A stretch of DNA of 64,000 nt, from contig NZ_CP040018.1 in NCBI RefSeq assembly GCF_005280255.1, positions 1,612,001-1,676,000 of the forward strand, in the 5' to 3' direction. Every line of letters starts with the position of its first letter. Positions within the stretch are counted from its first letter, which is position 1. A model generated the notes under the pieces. It was not told the origin of the DNA and searched no databases. It saw nothing but the letters and a program-made list of their open reading frames with translations. Of the stretch, positions 53,381 to 62,669 are shown one piece after another. A program made the translations under genes and the position numbers. Origin of the DNA: Arthrobacter sp. 24S4-2. GTDB taxonomy: Bacteria; Actinomycetota; Actinomycetes; Actinomycetales; Micrococcaceae.

Positions 53381-54499
53381 ATGCACGCCGCAGTCCTCTA
53401 TGCCACCGTTCCCGCCGGAACCGGCTACACCGAAGCCCGTCCGCTTCTGATCCAGGAACTGGACCGGCCCGAACCGCGGCCAGGCGAGCTCGGCGTCGCC
53501 ATCACGTACTCCAGCCTGTGCCACTCCGATCTTTCGGTGGTGGACGGATCGCGGGTCAGGCCGCTGCCGATGGCACTGGGGCATGAGGCCGTGGGGCGGG
53601 TGGTGTCCGTCGGTGAGGGAGTGGACGATGTCTCCGAAGGCGATCACGTGGTGCTCGTCTTCGTTCCCAGCTGTGGCGACTGCCGGGCGTGCCGTTCCGG
53701 CCGCCCGGCACTGTGCCACCGCGCCGCGGAGGTCAACGGCTCGGGCGACCTCCTGCACGGTGAGGCGCTGCTGCGGACGCCGGCGGGGGAGCGGATCAAC
53801 CACCACCTCGGGGTGTCGGCCTTCGCGGACTATGCCGTGGTGGCGCGGGAATCCGTGGTGGTGATCGGCGAGGACGTCCCGGACACCGTTGCGGCCATGT
53901 TCGGCTGCGCGGTGCTCACCGGAATGGGGGCCGTGCTGAACACGGCGGCCGTCACCGCCGGGCAGTCGGTGGCAGTGTTCGGGCTAGGGGCCGTCGGACT
54001 TTCCGCCGTGATGGCGGCGTCCCTGGCTGGCGCCTCCGCCGTCATAGCCATCGACCCCAACGAAGGCAAGCACCAGCTCGCCCGGGAGTGCGGCGCCACC
54101 GCAGTGGGAACTCCCGACGACTCCGCCCGGCTGGTCGCCGAGGCGACCGGCGATGGTGTGGACACCGCCGTCGAGGCCGTGGGGTCCGCCGGCGTCATCG
54201 CCGCGTGCCTGGACCTCGTAACGCGAGGGGGCGCCGTCGTCTGCGTCGGACTGCCGAAACCGTCCGCGGAACTTACCGTCGGGGCCCTGCAGTTCGCCGG
54301 CGCCGGGAAACGGCTGCTCGGTTCCTACATGGGTGACGCCGTGCCGGAGCGGGACATCCCGCTGTACCTTGACCACTGGCGGGCCGGGCGGCTGCCCGTG
54401 GAGCTGCTGCACACCGACACGAAGCCGCTGGCGGAGATCAACGAAGGCCTCGATGCCCTCGCCGCCGGCGAGGTGGTTCGGCGGCTGTTCCGGGCGTAG
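53381..54499 (+). CDS. Zinc-dependent alcohol dehydrogenase
   Basis: 372 residues. Catalytic zinc in SLCHSDLSVV and GHEAVGRV, structural-zinc cysteines in CGDCRACRSGRPALC, and the nucleotide fold FGLGAVGLSAVMAA. The overall layout is like class III/benzyl alcohol dehydrogenases. It forms an operon with the MFS gene. Substrate unknown. Confidence 0.93.
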   Translation: MHAAVLYATVPAGTGYTEARPLLIQELDRPEPRPGELGVAITYSSLCHSDLSVVDGSRVRPLPMALGHEAVGRVVSVGEGVDDVSEGDHVVLVFVPSCGDCRACRSGRPALCHRAAEVNGSGDLLHGEALLRTPAGERINHHLGVSAFADYAVVARESVVVIGEDVPDTVAAMFGCAVLTGMGAVLNTAAVTAGQSVAVFGLGAVGLSAVMAASLAGASAVIAIDPNEGKHQLARECGATAVGTPDDSARLVAEATGDGVDTAVEAVGSAGVIAACLDLVTRGGAVVCVGLPKPSAELTVGALQFAGAGKRLLGSYMGDAVPERDIPLYLDHWRAGRLPVELLHTDTKPLAEINEGLDALAAGEVVRRLFRA

Positions 54500-54500
54500 G

Positions 54501-54557
54501 CGCGCCTCGGTAGGCGCGTGTGTGTCAGGCCGCCAGGATTTCCTGGCGGCCTGACAC
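54501..54557. terminator. Two hairpins between the dehydrogenase and LysR genes
   Basis: CGCGCCT/AGGCGCG (54501-54518) directly follows the dehydrogenase stop. Then GTGTCAGGCCGCCAGGA at 54522-54538 pairs perfectly with 54541-54557 around two bases. The LysR stop codon and last codons lie inside this second repeat, so coding sequence and terminator overlap. Confidence 0.65.
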
Positions 54558-55429
54558 TTCCGCCTTGAGCGCATCCACCACGGCCCGCACAGGCGCCGAT
54601 CGCAGGGACTCCGGCCGCGCCACGGCCCAGATGGGAAGCTGGCGCTGGAACAGCTCCGGCAGCACCGGAACGAACTCCGGGTTGTCCGCCACCATGAAGT
54701 TCGGCAGCAGGCCGATGCCTGCGCCGCAGCGGACAGCCTCCACCTGGGCGAACACGCTGGTGGCCTGGAAGCTGGATTTGGGGGCGGGCAGCTGCGAGGA
54801 CCGGTGCCCCAGCTCGGCCACCTGCAGCGCCGACTCCACGTAGGAAACGAAGCCGTGATCCCGGACATCGTCCAGGGCTGCGGGCAGCCCGCGGGACCGG
54901 ACATAGCCGGGCTAGCGTAGAGGCGCAGGAAATAGTTGGTGAGGAAGATGGGCTGCGCGTTGGTGACTTCCGTCCGGCCCACCACCACTTCCAGGTCCAC
55001 GCCGGAGCGGTTCTGGCTGACTTTGCGCGTGGCGCTGAGCATCTCCACGTTCAACAGGGGATTCGCCTGCTGCAGCCGGACCAGCGCCGGCGCGACGAAT
55101 TCCGCGCCGAACCCGTCCGAAGTGCTGATCCGGACCAGGCCGGAGAGCGTGGCGTCGCCGTTGCTGATGGCGCCGGTCAGGGAGCCGAGCGTCGCCTCGA
55201 TCGCTTCCGCGGCGGCGACGGCCTGGCCGCCCAGCTCGGTGAGTTCCCAGCCGTGCGGGCTCCGCTCCAGGGTCCGTCCGCCCAGCTGCCTGTCCAGGGC
55301 GAGGATCCTGCGGGAGATGGTGGTGTGGGTGGTGCCCAGCGTGTCTGCCACGGCGTTGAACCGGCCCAGCCGGGCCACGGTCAACAGGATCAGCAAGTCA
55401 TCCGGACTCGGCAGCCGGTTCAAATCCAT
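54525..55429 (-). CDS. LysR-family transcriptional regulator (one frameshift)
   Basis: The reconstructed protein is about 301 residues. N-terminal helix-turn-helix (DLLILLTVARLGRFNAVADTLG, then THTTISRRI) and a LysR effector domain. The frame breaks near 54907-54911. Adding one base gives Ser-Pro-Gly-Tyr-Val-Arg-Ser-Arg-Gly-Leu-Pro and joins the C-terminal piece (ELGHRSSQLPAPKSS to the stop at 54525). It is divergent from mmsB and convergent with the MFS-dehydrogenase operon; a shared palindrome lies before both. Confidence 0.85.
54907..54911 (-). other. Single-base deletion breaking the LysR gene
   Basis: On the minus strand AGC-CCG-GCT-ATG becomes AGC-CCG-GGC-TAT with one base added. This restores the effector domain across the break. 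Confidence 0.85.
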
Positions 55430-55450
55430 GGTGCAGCCTTTTCGGATCGG

Positions 55451-55466
55451 TGTGCATCAATGCACA
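55451..55466. promoter_or_regulatory. Perfect palindrome between LysR and mmsB genes (probable LysR site)
   Basis: TGTGCAT-CA-ATGCACA, 22 bp ahead of the LysR start and about 105 bp before mmsB. Its place and symmetry fit a LysR-type autoregulatory operator. Confidence 0.55.
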
Positions 55467-55571
55467 TAGCCTCTGTAATTTTTCCCCTTGATTGCACTGT
55501 AACAGGGTGTGATGGTGGACACGGAACGTCCGGCCGCATCGGCCGGTCCACGAAGCAAAGGAGCTTTCGCC

Positions 55572-56474
55572 ATGGCAGTTGTCGCTTGGATCGGTCTTGG
55601 AAACATGGGTGGGTCCATGTCAATCAACCTGGCCAAGGCAGGGCATGACGTCCGCGGTTTCGACCTCAATCCCGAGGCAGTGGCGGCTGCCGAGGCCGGC
55701 GGCGTGAAGCCCGTGGCGAGCATCGCCGAAGCGGTGGACGGGGCCGACGTCGTGTTCACCATGCTGCCGAAGGGCGAGCATGCCCGTGCCGTGTACCTGG
55801 GCGGGGACGGCGTCCTTGCGCACGCCGACACCCGGACGTTGCTGGTGGATTCCTCAACCATCGATATCGCCTCCGCGCAGGCACTGCACGACGCCGCCGC
55901 TGCCGCCGGCTACCGCTTCGTGGACGCCCCGGTGTCGGGCGGCATGAGCGGGGCGAAGGCCGGAACACTCACGTTCATGATCGGCGGCGAGGCGGGAGCC
56001 GTTGCCGACGCCACCGAATACGTCCGTCCCATGGCCTCCAACATCATCCCCACCGGCGGCGCCACGACAGGGCAGGCGGCGAAAATCTGCAACAACCTGA
56101 TGCTCTTCATCAACCTTGCCTCCACCGCCGAAGGTGCCGTGCTCGCCGAGCGCCTGGGCCTGGACAAGCAGGTCTTCTGGGACATCGCCTCGGTTTCCTC
56201 CGGGGACAGCTGGGCACTGCGGACCTGGTACCCGGTGGGCGGCGTGGTTCCCACCGCCGCGTCCAACAACGACTTCGCCCCCACCTTCACCACCGAGCTC
56301 GCCAACAAGGACATCGGCCTCGCCATCAGCGCCGCCCGCGACACCGGCACCCCGCTGGAAATCGGCGAGCACGTGCAGACCCTCTTCCAGCGGCTCATCG
56401 ATTCCGGCCAGTCCGGCAAGGACTGCTCGATGATCATCAAACTCGTCGACGGCTCGCTCGAGACCTCCAACTAG
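55572..56474 (+). CDS. mmsB: 3-hydroxyisobutyrate dehydrogenase
   Basis: 300 residues from ATG at 55572 (AAAGGAG). Beta-hydroxyacid dehydrogenase family: AWIGLGNMGGSMSINLAKAGH, VDAPVSGGMSGAKAGTLTFM, and catalytic-Lys helix GQAAKICNNLM. It oxidises 3-hydroxyisobutyrate to methylmalonate semialdehyde in valine breakdown; mmsA 31 bp downstream takes the next step. Confidence 0.94.
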   Translation: MAVVAWIGLGNMGGSMSINLAKAGHDVRGFDLNPEAVAAAEAGGVKPVASIAEAVDGADVVFTMLPKGEHARAVYLGGDGVLAHADTRTLLVDSSTIDIASAQALHDAAAAAGYRFVDAPVSGGMSGAKAGTLTFMIGGEAGAVADATEYVRPMASNIIPTGGATTGQAAKICNNLMLFINLASTAEGAVLAERLGLDKQVFWDIASVSSGDSWALRTWYPVGGVVPTAASNNDFAPTFTTELANKDIGLAISAARDTGTPLEIGEHVQTLFQRLIDSGQSGKDCSMIIKLVDGSLETSN

Positions 56475-56505
56475 CCGCAGCCGCAACCACGAAAAGGACA
56501 TTTCC

Positions 56506-57990
56506 ATGCAACGCATTCCGCACTTCATCAACGGCGCCCTGATCAGCGACGCCGACCGCTTCGGCCCCGTCTTCAACCCCGCCACGGGTGCGCAGGAGAA
56601 GGAGGTTGCCCTGGCCTCGGCCGCCCGCGTCGAGGAAGCCATCGCCGCCGCCCAGGCCGCCCTGCCCGGCTGGCGGGCCACCAGCCTGGCCAAGCGCACC
56701 AATATCTTCTTCCGCGTCCGGGAACTCCTGACGCAGCGCAAGCCCGAACTGGCCGCCATCCTCACCAGCGAGCACGGCAAGGTGCTCTCCGACGCCGAGG
56801 GCGAGATCTCCCGCGGCCTGGAAAACATCGAGTTCGCCACCGGACTCTCCCACATGCTCAAGGGAGAGCGGTCGGAACAGGTTTCCAGCGGCGTGGACGT
56901 CCACTCGGTGCGCCAGCCGGTGGGCGTAGTTGCCTGCATTACCCCGTTCAACTTCCCCGCCATGGTGCCGCTGTGGATGATCGGCAGCGCATTGGCGTGC
57001 GGAAACACCGTCCTCCTCAAACCCAGCGAGAAGGACCCGTCGTCGGCCGTTTTCATCGCGGAGGTGTTCGCCGAGGCGGGCCTCCCGCCGGGGGTCCTGA
57101 ACGTGGTCCACGGCGACAAGGAAGCGGTGGACGTGCTGCTGGAGCACCCGGGGGTGAAGGCCGTCAGTTTCGTGGGATCCACCCCGATCGCGCAGTCCAT
57201 CTACAAGCGTGCGGCCGACCACGGCAAGCGCGTCCAGGCGCTGGGCGGTGCCAAGAACCACATGGTGGTCCTGCCGGATGCGGACCTGGACATGGCCGCG
57301 GATGCCGCCATCTCAGCCGCGTACGGCTCCGCGGGGGAACGGTGTATGGCCGTCTCCGTGCTCGTGGCGGTGGGCAACATTGCCGACGACCTTGTATCGG
57401 CGATCAGCAGCCGCATGGCGGACCTCAAGATCGGTCCCGGTACGGATCCGGCCTCGCAGATGGGTCCGCTGATCACCAAGGAACACCGGGACAGGGTGGC
57501 CTCCTACGTGGCGGGGGCAGCGGATGAAGGCGCCACGGTGGTGGTGGACGGGCGTGCCCAGGCCTTCGACTCGGACGGCTTCTTCATCGGGGTCAGCCTG
57601 GTGGACCACGTGAAGCCAGGCATGAAGGTGTACGACGACGAAATCTTCGGCCCCGTGCTGTCGGTGGTCCGCGCGGAGAGCTACAGCGACGCCGTCAGGC
57701 TGGTCAACGACAACGAGTTCGGCAACGGCGTGGCCATCTTCACGCGCGACGGCGGGGCGGCCCGCCAGTTCGAGTTCGACGTCGAGGCCGGCATGGTGGG
57801 CGTCAACGTGCCCATCCCGGTTCCGGTGGGGACGTTCTCCTTCGGCGGCTGGAAGAACTCGCTTTTCGGCGACACCCACATGTACGGCCCGGACAGCATC
57901 CGCTTCTACACCCGCGGCAAGGTTGTGACCACGCGCTGGCCGGATCCGTCCACGTCCGTGATCGACCTCGGCTTCCCGCAGGTCGACTAA
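56506..57990 (+). CDS. mmsA: Methylmalonate-semialdehyde dehydrogenase (CoA-acylating)
   Basis: 494 residues. Aldehyde dehydrogenase fold with MmsA features: HFINGALISDADRFGPVFNP, ITPFNFPAMVPLWMIGSALA, active-site Cys in SAGERCMAVSVLV (near residue 280) and VGVNVPIPVPVGTFSFGGWK. Converts methylmalonate semialdehyde to propionyl-CoA with CoA and NAD+. Operon with mmsB. A good terminator follows. Confidence 0.95.
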   Translation: MQRIPHFINGALISDADRFGPVFNPATGAQEKEVALASAARVEEAIAAAQAALPGWRATSLAKRTNIFFRVRELLTQRKPELAAILTSEHGKVLSDAEGEISRGLENIEFATGLSHMLKGERSEQVSSGVDVHSVRQPVGVVACITPFNFPAMVPLWMIGSALACGNTVLLKPSEKDPSSAVFIAEVFAEAGLPPGVLNVVHGDKEAVDVLLEHPGVKAVSFVGSTPIAQSIYKRAADHGKRVQALGGAKNHMVVLPDADLDMAADAAISAAYGSAGERCMAVSVLVAVGNIADDLVSAISSRMADLKIGPGTDPASQMGPLITKEHRDRVASYVAGAADEGATVVVDGRAQAFDSDGFFIGVSLVDHVKPGMKVYDDEIFGPVLSVVRAESYSDAVRLVNDNEFGNGVAIFTRDGGAARQFEFDVEAGMVGVNVPIPVPVGTFSFGGWKNSLFGDTHMYGPDSIRFYTRGKVVTTRWPDPSTSVIDLGFPQVD

Positions 57991-58032
57991 GCGTCAGGCG
58001 GCCCGGACCGAATCAGGCGGGTCGCTGCCCTG

Positions 58033-58078
58033 AAACAGCCCGTGCCCTCACTGCTAAGGCAGGAGGCACGGGCTGTTT
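58033..58078 (+). terminator. Rho-independent terminator after mmsA
   Basis: AAACAGCCCGTGCC and GGCACGGGCTGTTT form a perfect 14-bp stem around 18 bases, running into TTTTG. Confidence 0.85.
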
Positions 58079-58090
58079 TGGCACCGCCAA

Positions 58091-58112
58091 TAATGTCCCA
58101 GACATTAATGTC
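58091..58112. promoter_or_regulatory. Overlapping palindromes ahead of the DUF222/HNH gene
   Basis: AATGTC-CCA-GACATT overlaps the perfect palindrome GACATTAATGTC, making three half-sites within 22 bp, 25 bp before the start. It may be an operator or part of a leaderless promoter. Confidence 0.45.
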
Positions 58113-58136
58113 ATAGCCCAGAGAGACACTTGGGTT

Positions 58137-59594
58137 ATGGACGGTATTGGGGGGTCCGAAGCGGCTCTGGCAACGGTGGGGTGCGATTGTGCTTGCTGCT
58201 GTGGTCAGGAGCCGGTAGCAGAGGACGCAGCCTTGGCGCTGTGCCGTGGCGTGTCCGAGGAGGAGGGTGCGCGGCTGATTGATGAGATCCGGGCGCTGGA
58301 GGACAGGAAGTCTGCGTTGGCTGCCCGTCAGGCCCGGTTGTCGGTGGCCTTTGATCAGCTGCAGCGCCGCGCCCAGGCTGAAGCCGGGCTTCCGGCGGAT
58401 GAACTGGGGAAGGGCATCGCCGCTCAGATCGCCCTCGCCCGTCGTGAATCGCCTGCCCGCGGTGGACGGCTGCTGGGCCTGGCCAAAGCCCTTGTGACGG
58501 AGATGCCCCACACGCTCTCCGCTTTGGAGGCTGGGCAGCTGAATGAGTGGCGGGCCACGTTGCTGGTGCGCGAAACGGCGTGCCTGTCCGCGGCGGACCG
58601 GTGCGCGGTCGATGAGCAGCTCGCCGCGGATTCCGGGGCCCTGGCCGGCGCCGGCGACCGGACCGTCGTCGGCGCGGCACGGGCAGCGGCCTACCGATTG
58701 GATCCGCGCTCGGTCGTCAACCGGGCGCGGAACGCCGTGGCCGACCGGCACGTGAGCCTCCGTCCGGCTCCGGACACCATGTGTTACCTGACCGCGCTGC
58801 TTCCGGTCACCGCCGGCGTGGCCGTCCAAGCAGCGCTCACCCGGCAAGCTGACAGACTGCGTTCGGCCGGTGACAGCCGCTCCCGTGGGCAGATCATGGC
58901 CGATGAGCTGGTTGAACGCGTGACCGGGACGCCGGGCGGGATCAGCGGCATTGAAATCCAGCTCGTCATGACCGACCGGACTCTCTTCCAGGGCGACAGC
59001 GAACCGGCCCGCCTCCCCGGGTACGGCATCGTCACTGCCAACTGGGCCAGATCGGCGGTCACACCCTTGCTGGAAAGCCCGGGCGGCGAAGCTGTTGCTG
59101 GCCCGGCTACAGCTCCGTTCACTGCCTGGGTTCGCCGGCTTTACACGGCTCCGGGCAACGGGGAACTCATAGCGATGGATTCCCGGGCGCGGCTCTTCCC
59201 CACAGCACTGCGCCGTTTCATCCAGGCCCGGGATGACACCTGCCGCACACCCTACTGCGATGCACCGGTCCGCCACCACGACCACATCGTTCCGTGGCGC
59301 GATGGCGGGTCCACCAGCCTCAAAAATGGCGAGGGACTTTGCGAAGCCTGCAACCAGAGCAAGGAAGCACCCGGTTGGGGCGCCGAACCACGCCCCGGAC
59401 CCCGACACACCCTGCAAATCCACACTCCGACCGGGCACAGTTATCAATCCACTGCGCCCCCATTGCCCGGGACGCCGCCCGGAATGCCGTTGCCCGGCTC
59501 GGTGCTGCCAACAAACCGGCGCCCGAGATGCGAACTGCTGCACCGCGCCAAAATCCTGAAACGGACGCGCCTCCGTAGCGCGCTTGCCGCCTGA
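58137..59594 (+). CDS. DUF222 protein with C-terminal HNH endonuclease domain
   Basis: 485 residues. The N-terminal ~330 residues are the helical DUF222 (13E12-like) domain. The HNH nuclease motif follows: CRTPYCDAPVRHHDHIVPW and LCEACNQSKEAPGW, with zinc-binding CxxxxC/CxxC pairs and the central His-His-Asp-His. Such genes are multi-copy in actinobacteria and often behave as mobile or phage-associated repeats; their role is unclear. No ribosome site is obvious. Confidence 0.9.
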   Translation: MDGIGGSEAALATVGCDCACCCGQEPVAEDAALALCRGVSEEEGARLIDEIRALEDRKSALAARQARLSVAFDQLQRRAQAEAGLPADELGKGIAAQIALARRESPARGGRLLGLAKALVTEMPHTLSALEAGQLNEWRATLLVRETACLSAADRCAVDEQLAADSGALAGAGDRTVVGAARAAAYRLDPRSVVNRARNAVADRHVSLRPAPDTMCYLTALLPVTAGVAVQAALTRQADRLRSAGDSRSRGQIMADELVERVTGTPGGISGIEIQLVMTDRTLFQGDSEPARLPGYGIVTANWARSAVTPLLESPGGEAVAGPATAPFTAWVRRLYTAPGNGELIAMDSRARLFPTALRRFIQARDDTCRTPYCDAPVRHHDHIVPWRDGGSTSLKNGEGLCEACNQSKEAPGWGAEPRPGPRHTLQIHTPTGHSYQSTAPPLPGTPPGMPLPGSVLPTNRRPRCELLHRAKILKRTRLRSALAA

Positions 59595-59720
59595 GGGATG
59601 GAGCATCCCCACTAGTGGTGCCTTCAGCGGAGCAATAGGATGACTGGATTCCGCCCGGTGATCGGCAGCCCGCCGCCATCGCGGCGCCACAGTCAACGTG
59701 TATGAAGGGCGGTCCCAGCC

Positions 59721-60839
59721 ATGCTTGCCACCGACATCCGCCGGCTCTTCCCCGGGCTCAGGGACACCATTTACCTCAACACCGCCAGCATGAATGTCGG
59801 ATGTACTCCCGCTAGGGAGGCCTACGAACTGGCGCTTGGGCGCTGGTCCGCCGGCCGGTTCGACTGGATGGAAGCTGAGCGGGCCGGGGAGGAAGCCCGC
59901 GCCCTGTTCGCAGAGATCATCGGCGCCACCGCCGCGGAGATAGCCATCGTTCCGGCGGTGAGTACGGCCGCGGGGATTGTCGCCGCCAACCTGCCGACCG
60001 CGAGGCACGGCGAGAACATCGTCGTTGCCGAGAATGAATTCAGCTCAAACTACTATCCCTGGCTTCTGCTCCGGGAACGCGGCTACGTGGTCCGCACCGT
60101 GGCGCCGGAGGGTGACGGCGTTTCGGCCGAGGCTCTTGGACGTGCAGCCGACTCAGGCACCCGCCTGATCGCAGTCAGCGCCGTGCATTCCGCCAACGGT
60201 TACCGGGCGGACCTGGCCGCGCTCGGCCAGGTGGCTGCCAGCTCCGGCGCCTGGTTCTTCGTCGACGCCTGCCAAGCGGCCGGCGCGGTGCCACTCGACG
60301 TTGTGCACGACGGGGTCGATTTCCTAGCCGCCGCCAGCCACAAGTTCCTGCTCGGCTCGAGGGGCATGGGCTATCTCTACGTTCGCCACGGGCTCCTCGA
60401 TCGCCTCTTACCCATCGTGCCCGGTTGGAAGGCCGCCAGAACACCGGCCGAGAGCTTCTACGGACCCGCCATGGACCTGTCCCCGACTGCATCCAAGCTC
60501 GACGCTTCGTTGGCTTGGTTTCCCGCCCTGGCTGAACAGGCGGCGCTCGGCATCTTCCGCCAGTTCGGAATCACAGCCCTCCTCGACCGCAACGCCCAGC
60601 TTGCCGTTCGGCTTCAGGACGCGCTGGCAGCTGAGGGTTCTGCCTTCCGTCCGTTCCCCGACCGGCATCGCTCCACCATTTTCTCCGTCCCCGTGACCGA
60701 CACCGAGGCGGTAATGGCGCGCTTCCGTCGGGACAACGTGGTGGCGTCGGTCCGGGCCGGAAAGATCCGGCTGGCGGTACATTTCTACAATTTGGAGAAG
60801 GAAGTCGATCGTGTTGCCGAGCTGATCGGGCGGGCATGA
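59721..60839 (+). CDS. Class V aminotransferase-fold PLP enzyme
   Basis: 372 residues. TIYLNTASMN near the start, VDACQAAGAVPLDV, and the PLP-lysine region AASHKFLLGSRGMGYLYV place it with cysteine desulfurase/isopenicillin-epimerase-like enzymes. The Cys loop of true desulfurases is not seen, so sulfur transfer is doubtful. It stands alone between DUF222 and a convergent gene. Confidence 0.88.
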   Translation: MLATDIRRLFPGLRDTIYLNTASMNVGCTPAREAYELALGRWSAGRFDWMEAERAGEEARALFAEIIGATAAEIAIVPAVSTAAGIVAANLPTARHGENIVVAENEFSSNYYPWLLLRERGYVVRTVAPEGDGVSAEALGRAADSGTRLIAVSAVHSANGYRADLAALGQVAASSGAWFFVDACQAAGAVPLDVVHDGVDFLAAASHKFLLGSRGMGYLYVRHGLLDRLLPIVPGWKAARTPAESFYGPAMDLSPTASKLDASLAWFPALAEQAALGIFRQFGITALLDRNAQLAVRLQDALAAEGSAFRPFPDRHRSTIFSVPVTDTEAVMARFRRDNVVASVRAGKIRLAVHFYNLEKEVDRVAELIGRA

Positions 60840-60913
60840 GGTGTGGGGGACAGCCTCACAGCGCTTGGCGTCGGCTAGGTCCGCAGCGGCCGGGGGGCCG
60901 AGGTTGTGGGCCT

Positions 60914-61444
60914 CTAGCCCTTCATGATCTCGTCACGGCGGGCCATGTATTCCTCCATGGCGATCTTGCCGTCGCTGTACTGCTGGTCCAGTTCCGCGAG
61001 TTTCCGCGCGCGGAAACCCAGGGGGGCCGACGGCGGCGGGGGAGTTGCCGGCGCGGACGGCTGCTGCGGTTCCGGGCGTGACTGGTTGGTCGGATAGTCC
61101 GGGCTGTCCTCGTACGGCACTTGTCCGGGGCCACCGGTGGCCGGGAAGGCAGGGTTCTGGTAGCCGGGGTTGTTCTGGTAGCCCGGGTTGACGTACGGCT
61201 GGTCCAGCGGGGGCTGCTGCGGCCCGCCGATCTGCCGGAAGCCGCCGCCGAAGTAATCCTGCTGGGTGAAGCCGTCGCGCGGCTGGTTGTTCGGCCGGCC
61301 CGGCTGCTGCCCGGGGAATTGGCCCGGGAACTTCGAGTTGAAATCCTGATTTTGGTTCTTGCCGCGGACCGACTTCCGGTACATGCGCATGGCGAATGGA
61401 ACCACGAACGACAGGATGATGATCCAGAAAAACACGTTGCTCAC
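60914..61444 (-). CDS. Small membrane protein with Pro/Gln-rich linker and SHOCT-like C terminus
   Basis: 176 residues. One N-terminal membrane helix (residues ~4-22), basic RMYRKSVRGKNQNQ, then a low-complexity Pro/Gln/Asn/Tyr-rich stretch with NPGYQN repeats. The C-terminal ~30 residues (KLAELDQQYSDGKIAMEEY) match the SHOCT oligomerisation motif. Function unknown. Confidence 0.8.
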   Translation of the reverse strand: MSNVFFWIIILSFVVPFAMRMYRKSVRGKNQNQDFNSKFPGQFPGQQPGRPNNQPRDGFTQQDYFGGGFRQIGGPQQPPLDQPYVNPGYQNNPGYQNPAFPATGGPGQVPYEDSPDYPTNQSRPEPQQPSAPATPPPPSAPLGFRARKLAELDQQYSDGKIAMEEYMARRDEIMKG

Positions 61445-61544
61445 AGTGGAGGGCCTCTCAGAAGTGTCCCTTCAGTTTAACCCCCGCGGCCAAGCCCCAC
61501 CCGGGCGGTCCTCGGCGGGACCTCGCGCCAGCCGGGCAGACCAC

Positions 61545-62663
61545 CTATTTCCGGACCACCGGCATTTCCAGGAACCTACCGTAGGCCGCAACGGCGTCAT
61601 CGATTGCACGGATGGTGGCTCGGTCGCCGCCACCGCCGGCCACCGCTCCGATGCGGATGTCCAGCTCGCAGCGGCCGCCGCCAAAGACATGGCGCCACGA
61701 GCCGATCATGCGGCCATCCCGCAGCACCACGTGCATGGGAGTGTCCCGCTCGGGCAATGCGGGCGCCGTGCCGCCCAGGAAGTGCCGCGTCCGCGAATAG
61801 CCCATGACGTATTCGTCGTAGCACTGGATCAGATCGATCCGTGGCTGTCCGTCCGCCGCAGGTTCGTGCTGGGAGTCCGGCAGGAAATGAACCTCCGTGC
61901 CGTCCAGCGCGGCGGTCTCGAGTGCATCGGGGTCAATTTCGAGCGCCAGGCTCAGTCCCAGCCGGACGTCAGCGACCGTAAGCCCGGACCAGTCGGCACA
62001 GTCTTTGACCGTGGCCGGTCCCCGGCTGCAGAAATAGCGCCTGACAAGCTCCGCCAGTGCCTCCTCGCGGTCGGACGGGCCTCCTGCCGCTGGCGGAACA
62101 CGCTCGTCGAAGAGGGCGTAGGTCTGGCGCAGCGCTCCTCCCTTGCTGCGAACGGGCGTCCCGCTGGTCAGGACCCCGCTGATCTCAGCGTGCATGATCA
62201 GGTATGCAAGTTCCAGGCCCCTGGCCGCGAAACCGTTGCGCTGCAGTTCTGCCGCGAGCTCTTCCCGGGTTTTGTGGGCGCCGTCGGCCACGGCGGCGGC
62301 CATGACCCCTCGGCTCCTGGCCGCCGCTGCGGAGTCGATGCCTGTTTGCCGGTACATGCCCCCGTTTCCCTGATGCAGCCGGGGAGCGGACAGCAGCATC
62401 AGCCAGCGGAGGTCGTCTCGGTGCACAAAATGCCAGGTGGGCCGCAGGATGTGCGTCCGGAGGATCCTGCCGTCAGCAACGGCCTGTTCGACGTCGGCGG
62501 CGTTGGCTCCTGCTGTGCGCTGCGCCAGAGTCCAGCGCGCATAGGCGAACTCCTGCGACTGGACGGCCAGCAGGCTCTTCAGGGCAGCCTCGGGTGAAAC
62601 CGCGTGGGGAGGGCGGAGCTGCTGCCGGCTAAGCCTTAGCCTGACAACGCCGTCGGCGTCCAC
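61545..62663 (-). CDS. Winged-helix DNA-binding-domain protein (HTH_42 / YcaQ-like)
   Basis: 372 residues from GTG at 62663. The pattern LLAVQSQEFAYARWTLAQR, then ILRTHILRPTWHFVHRDDLRWLMLL and YCSRGPATVKDCADWSGL, fits the family of winged-helix proteins that includes DNA glycosylases acting on alkylated or crosslinked bases. It begins six bases after the SGNH hydrolase stop, so the two share a transcript. Confidence 0.85.
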   Translation of the reverse strand: MDADGVVRLRLSRQQLRPPHAVSPEAALKSLLAVQSQEFAYARWTLAQRTAGANAADVEQAVADGRILRTHILRPTWHFVHRDDLRWLMLLSAPRLHQGNGGMYRQTGIDSAAAARSRGVMAAAVADGAHKTREELAAELQRNGFAARGLELAYLIMHAEISGVLTSGTPVRSKGGALRQTYALFDERVPPAAGGPSDREEALAELVRRYFCSRGPATVKDCADWSGLTVADVRLGLSLALEIDPDALETAALDGTEVHFLPDSQHEPAADGQPRIDLIQCYDEYVMGYSRTRHFLGGTAPALPERDTPMHVVLRDGRMIGSWRHVFGGGRCELDIRIGAVAGGGGDRATIRAIDDAVAAYGRFLEMPVVRK

Positions 62664-62669
62664 CCGTAC

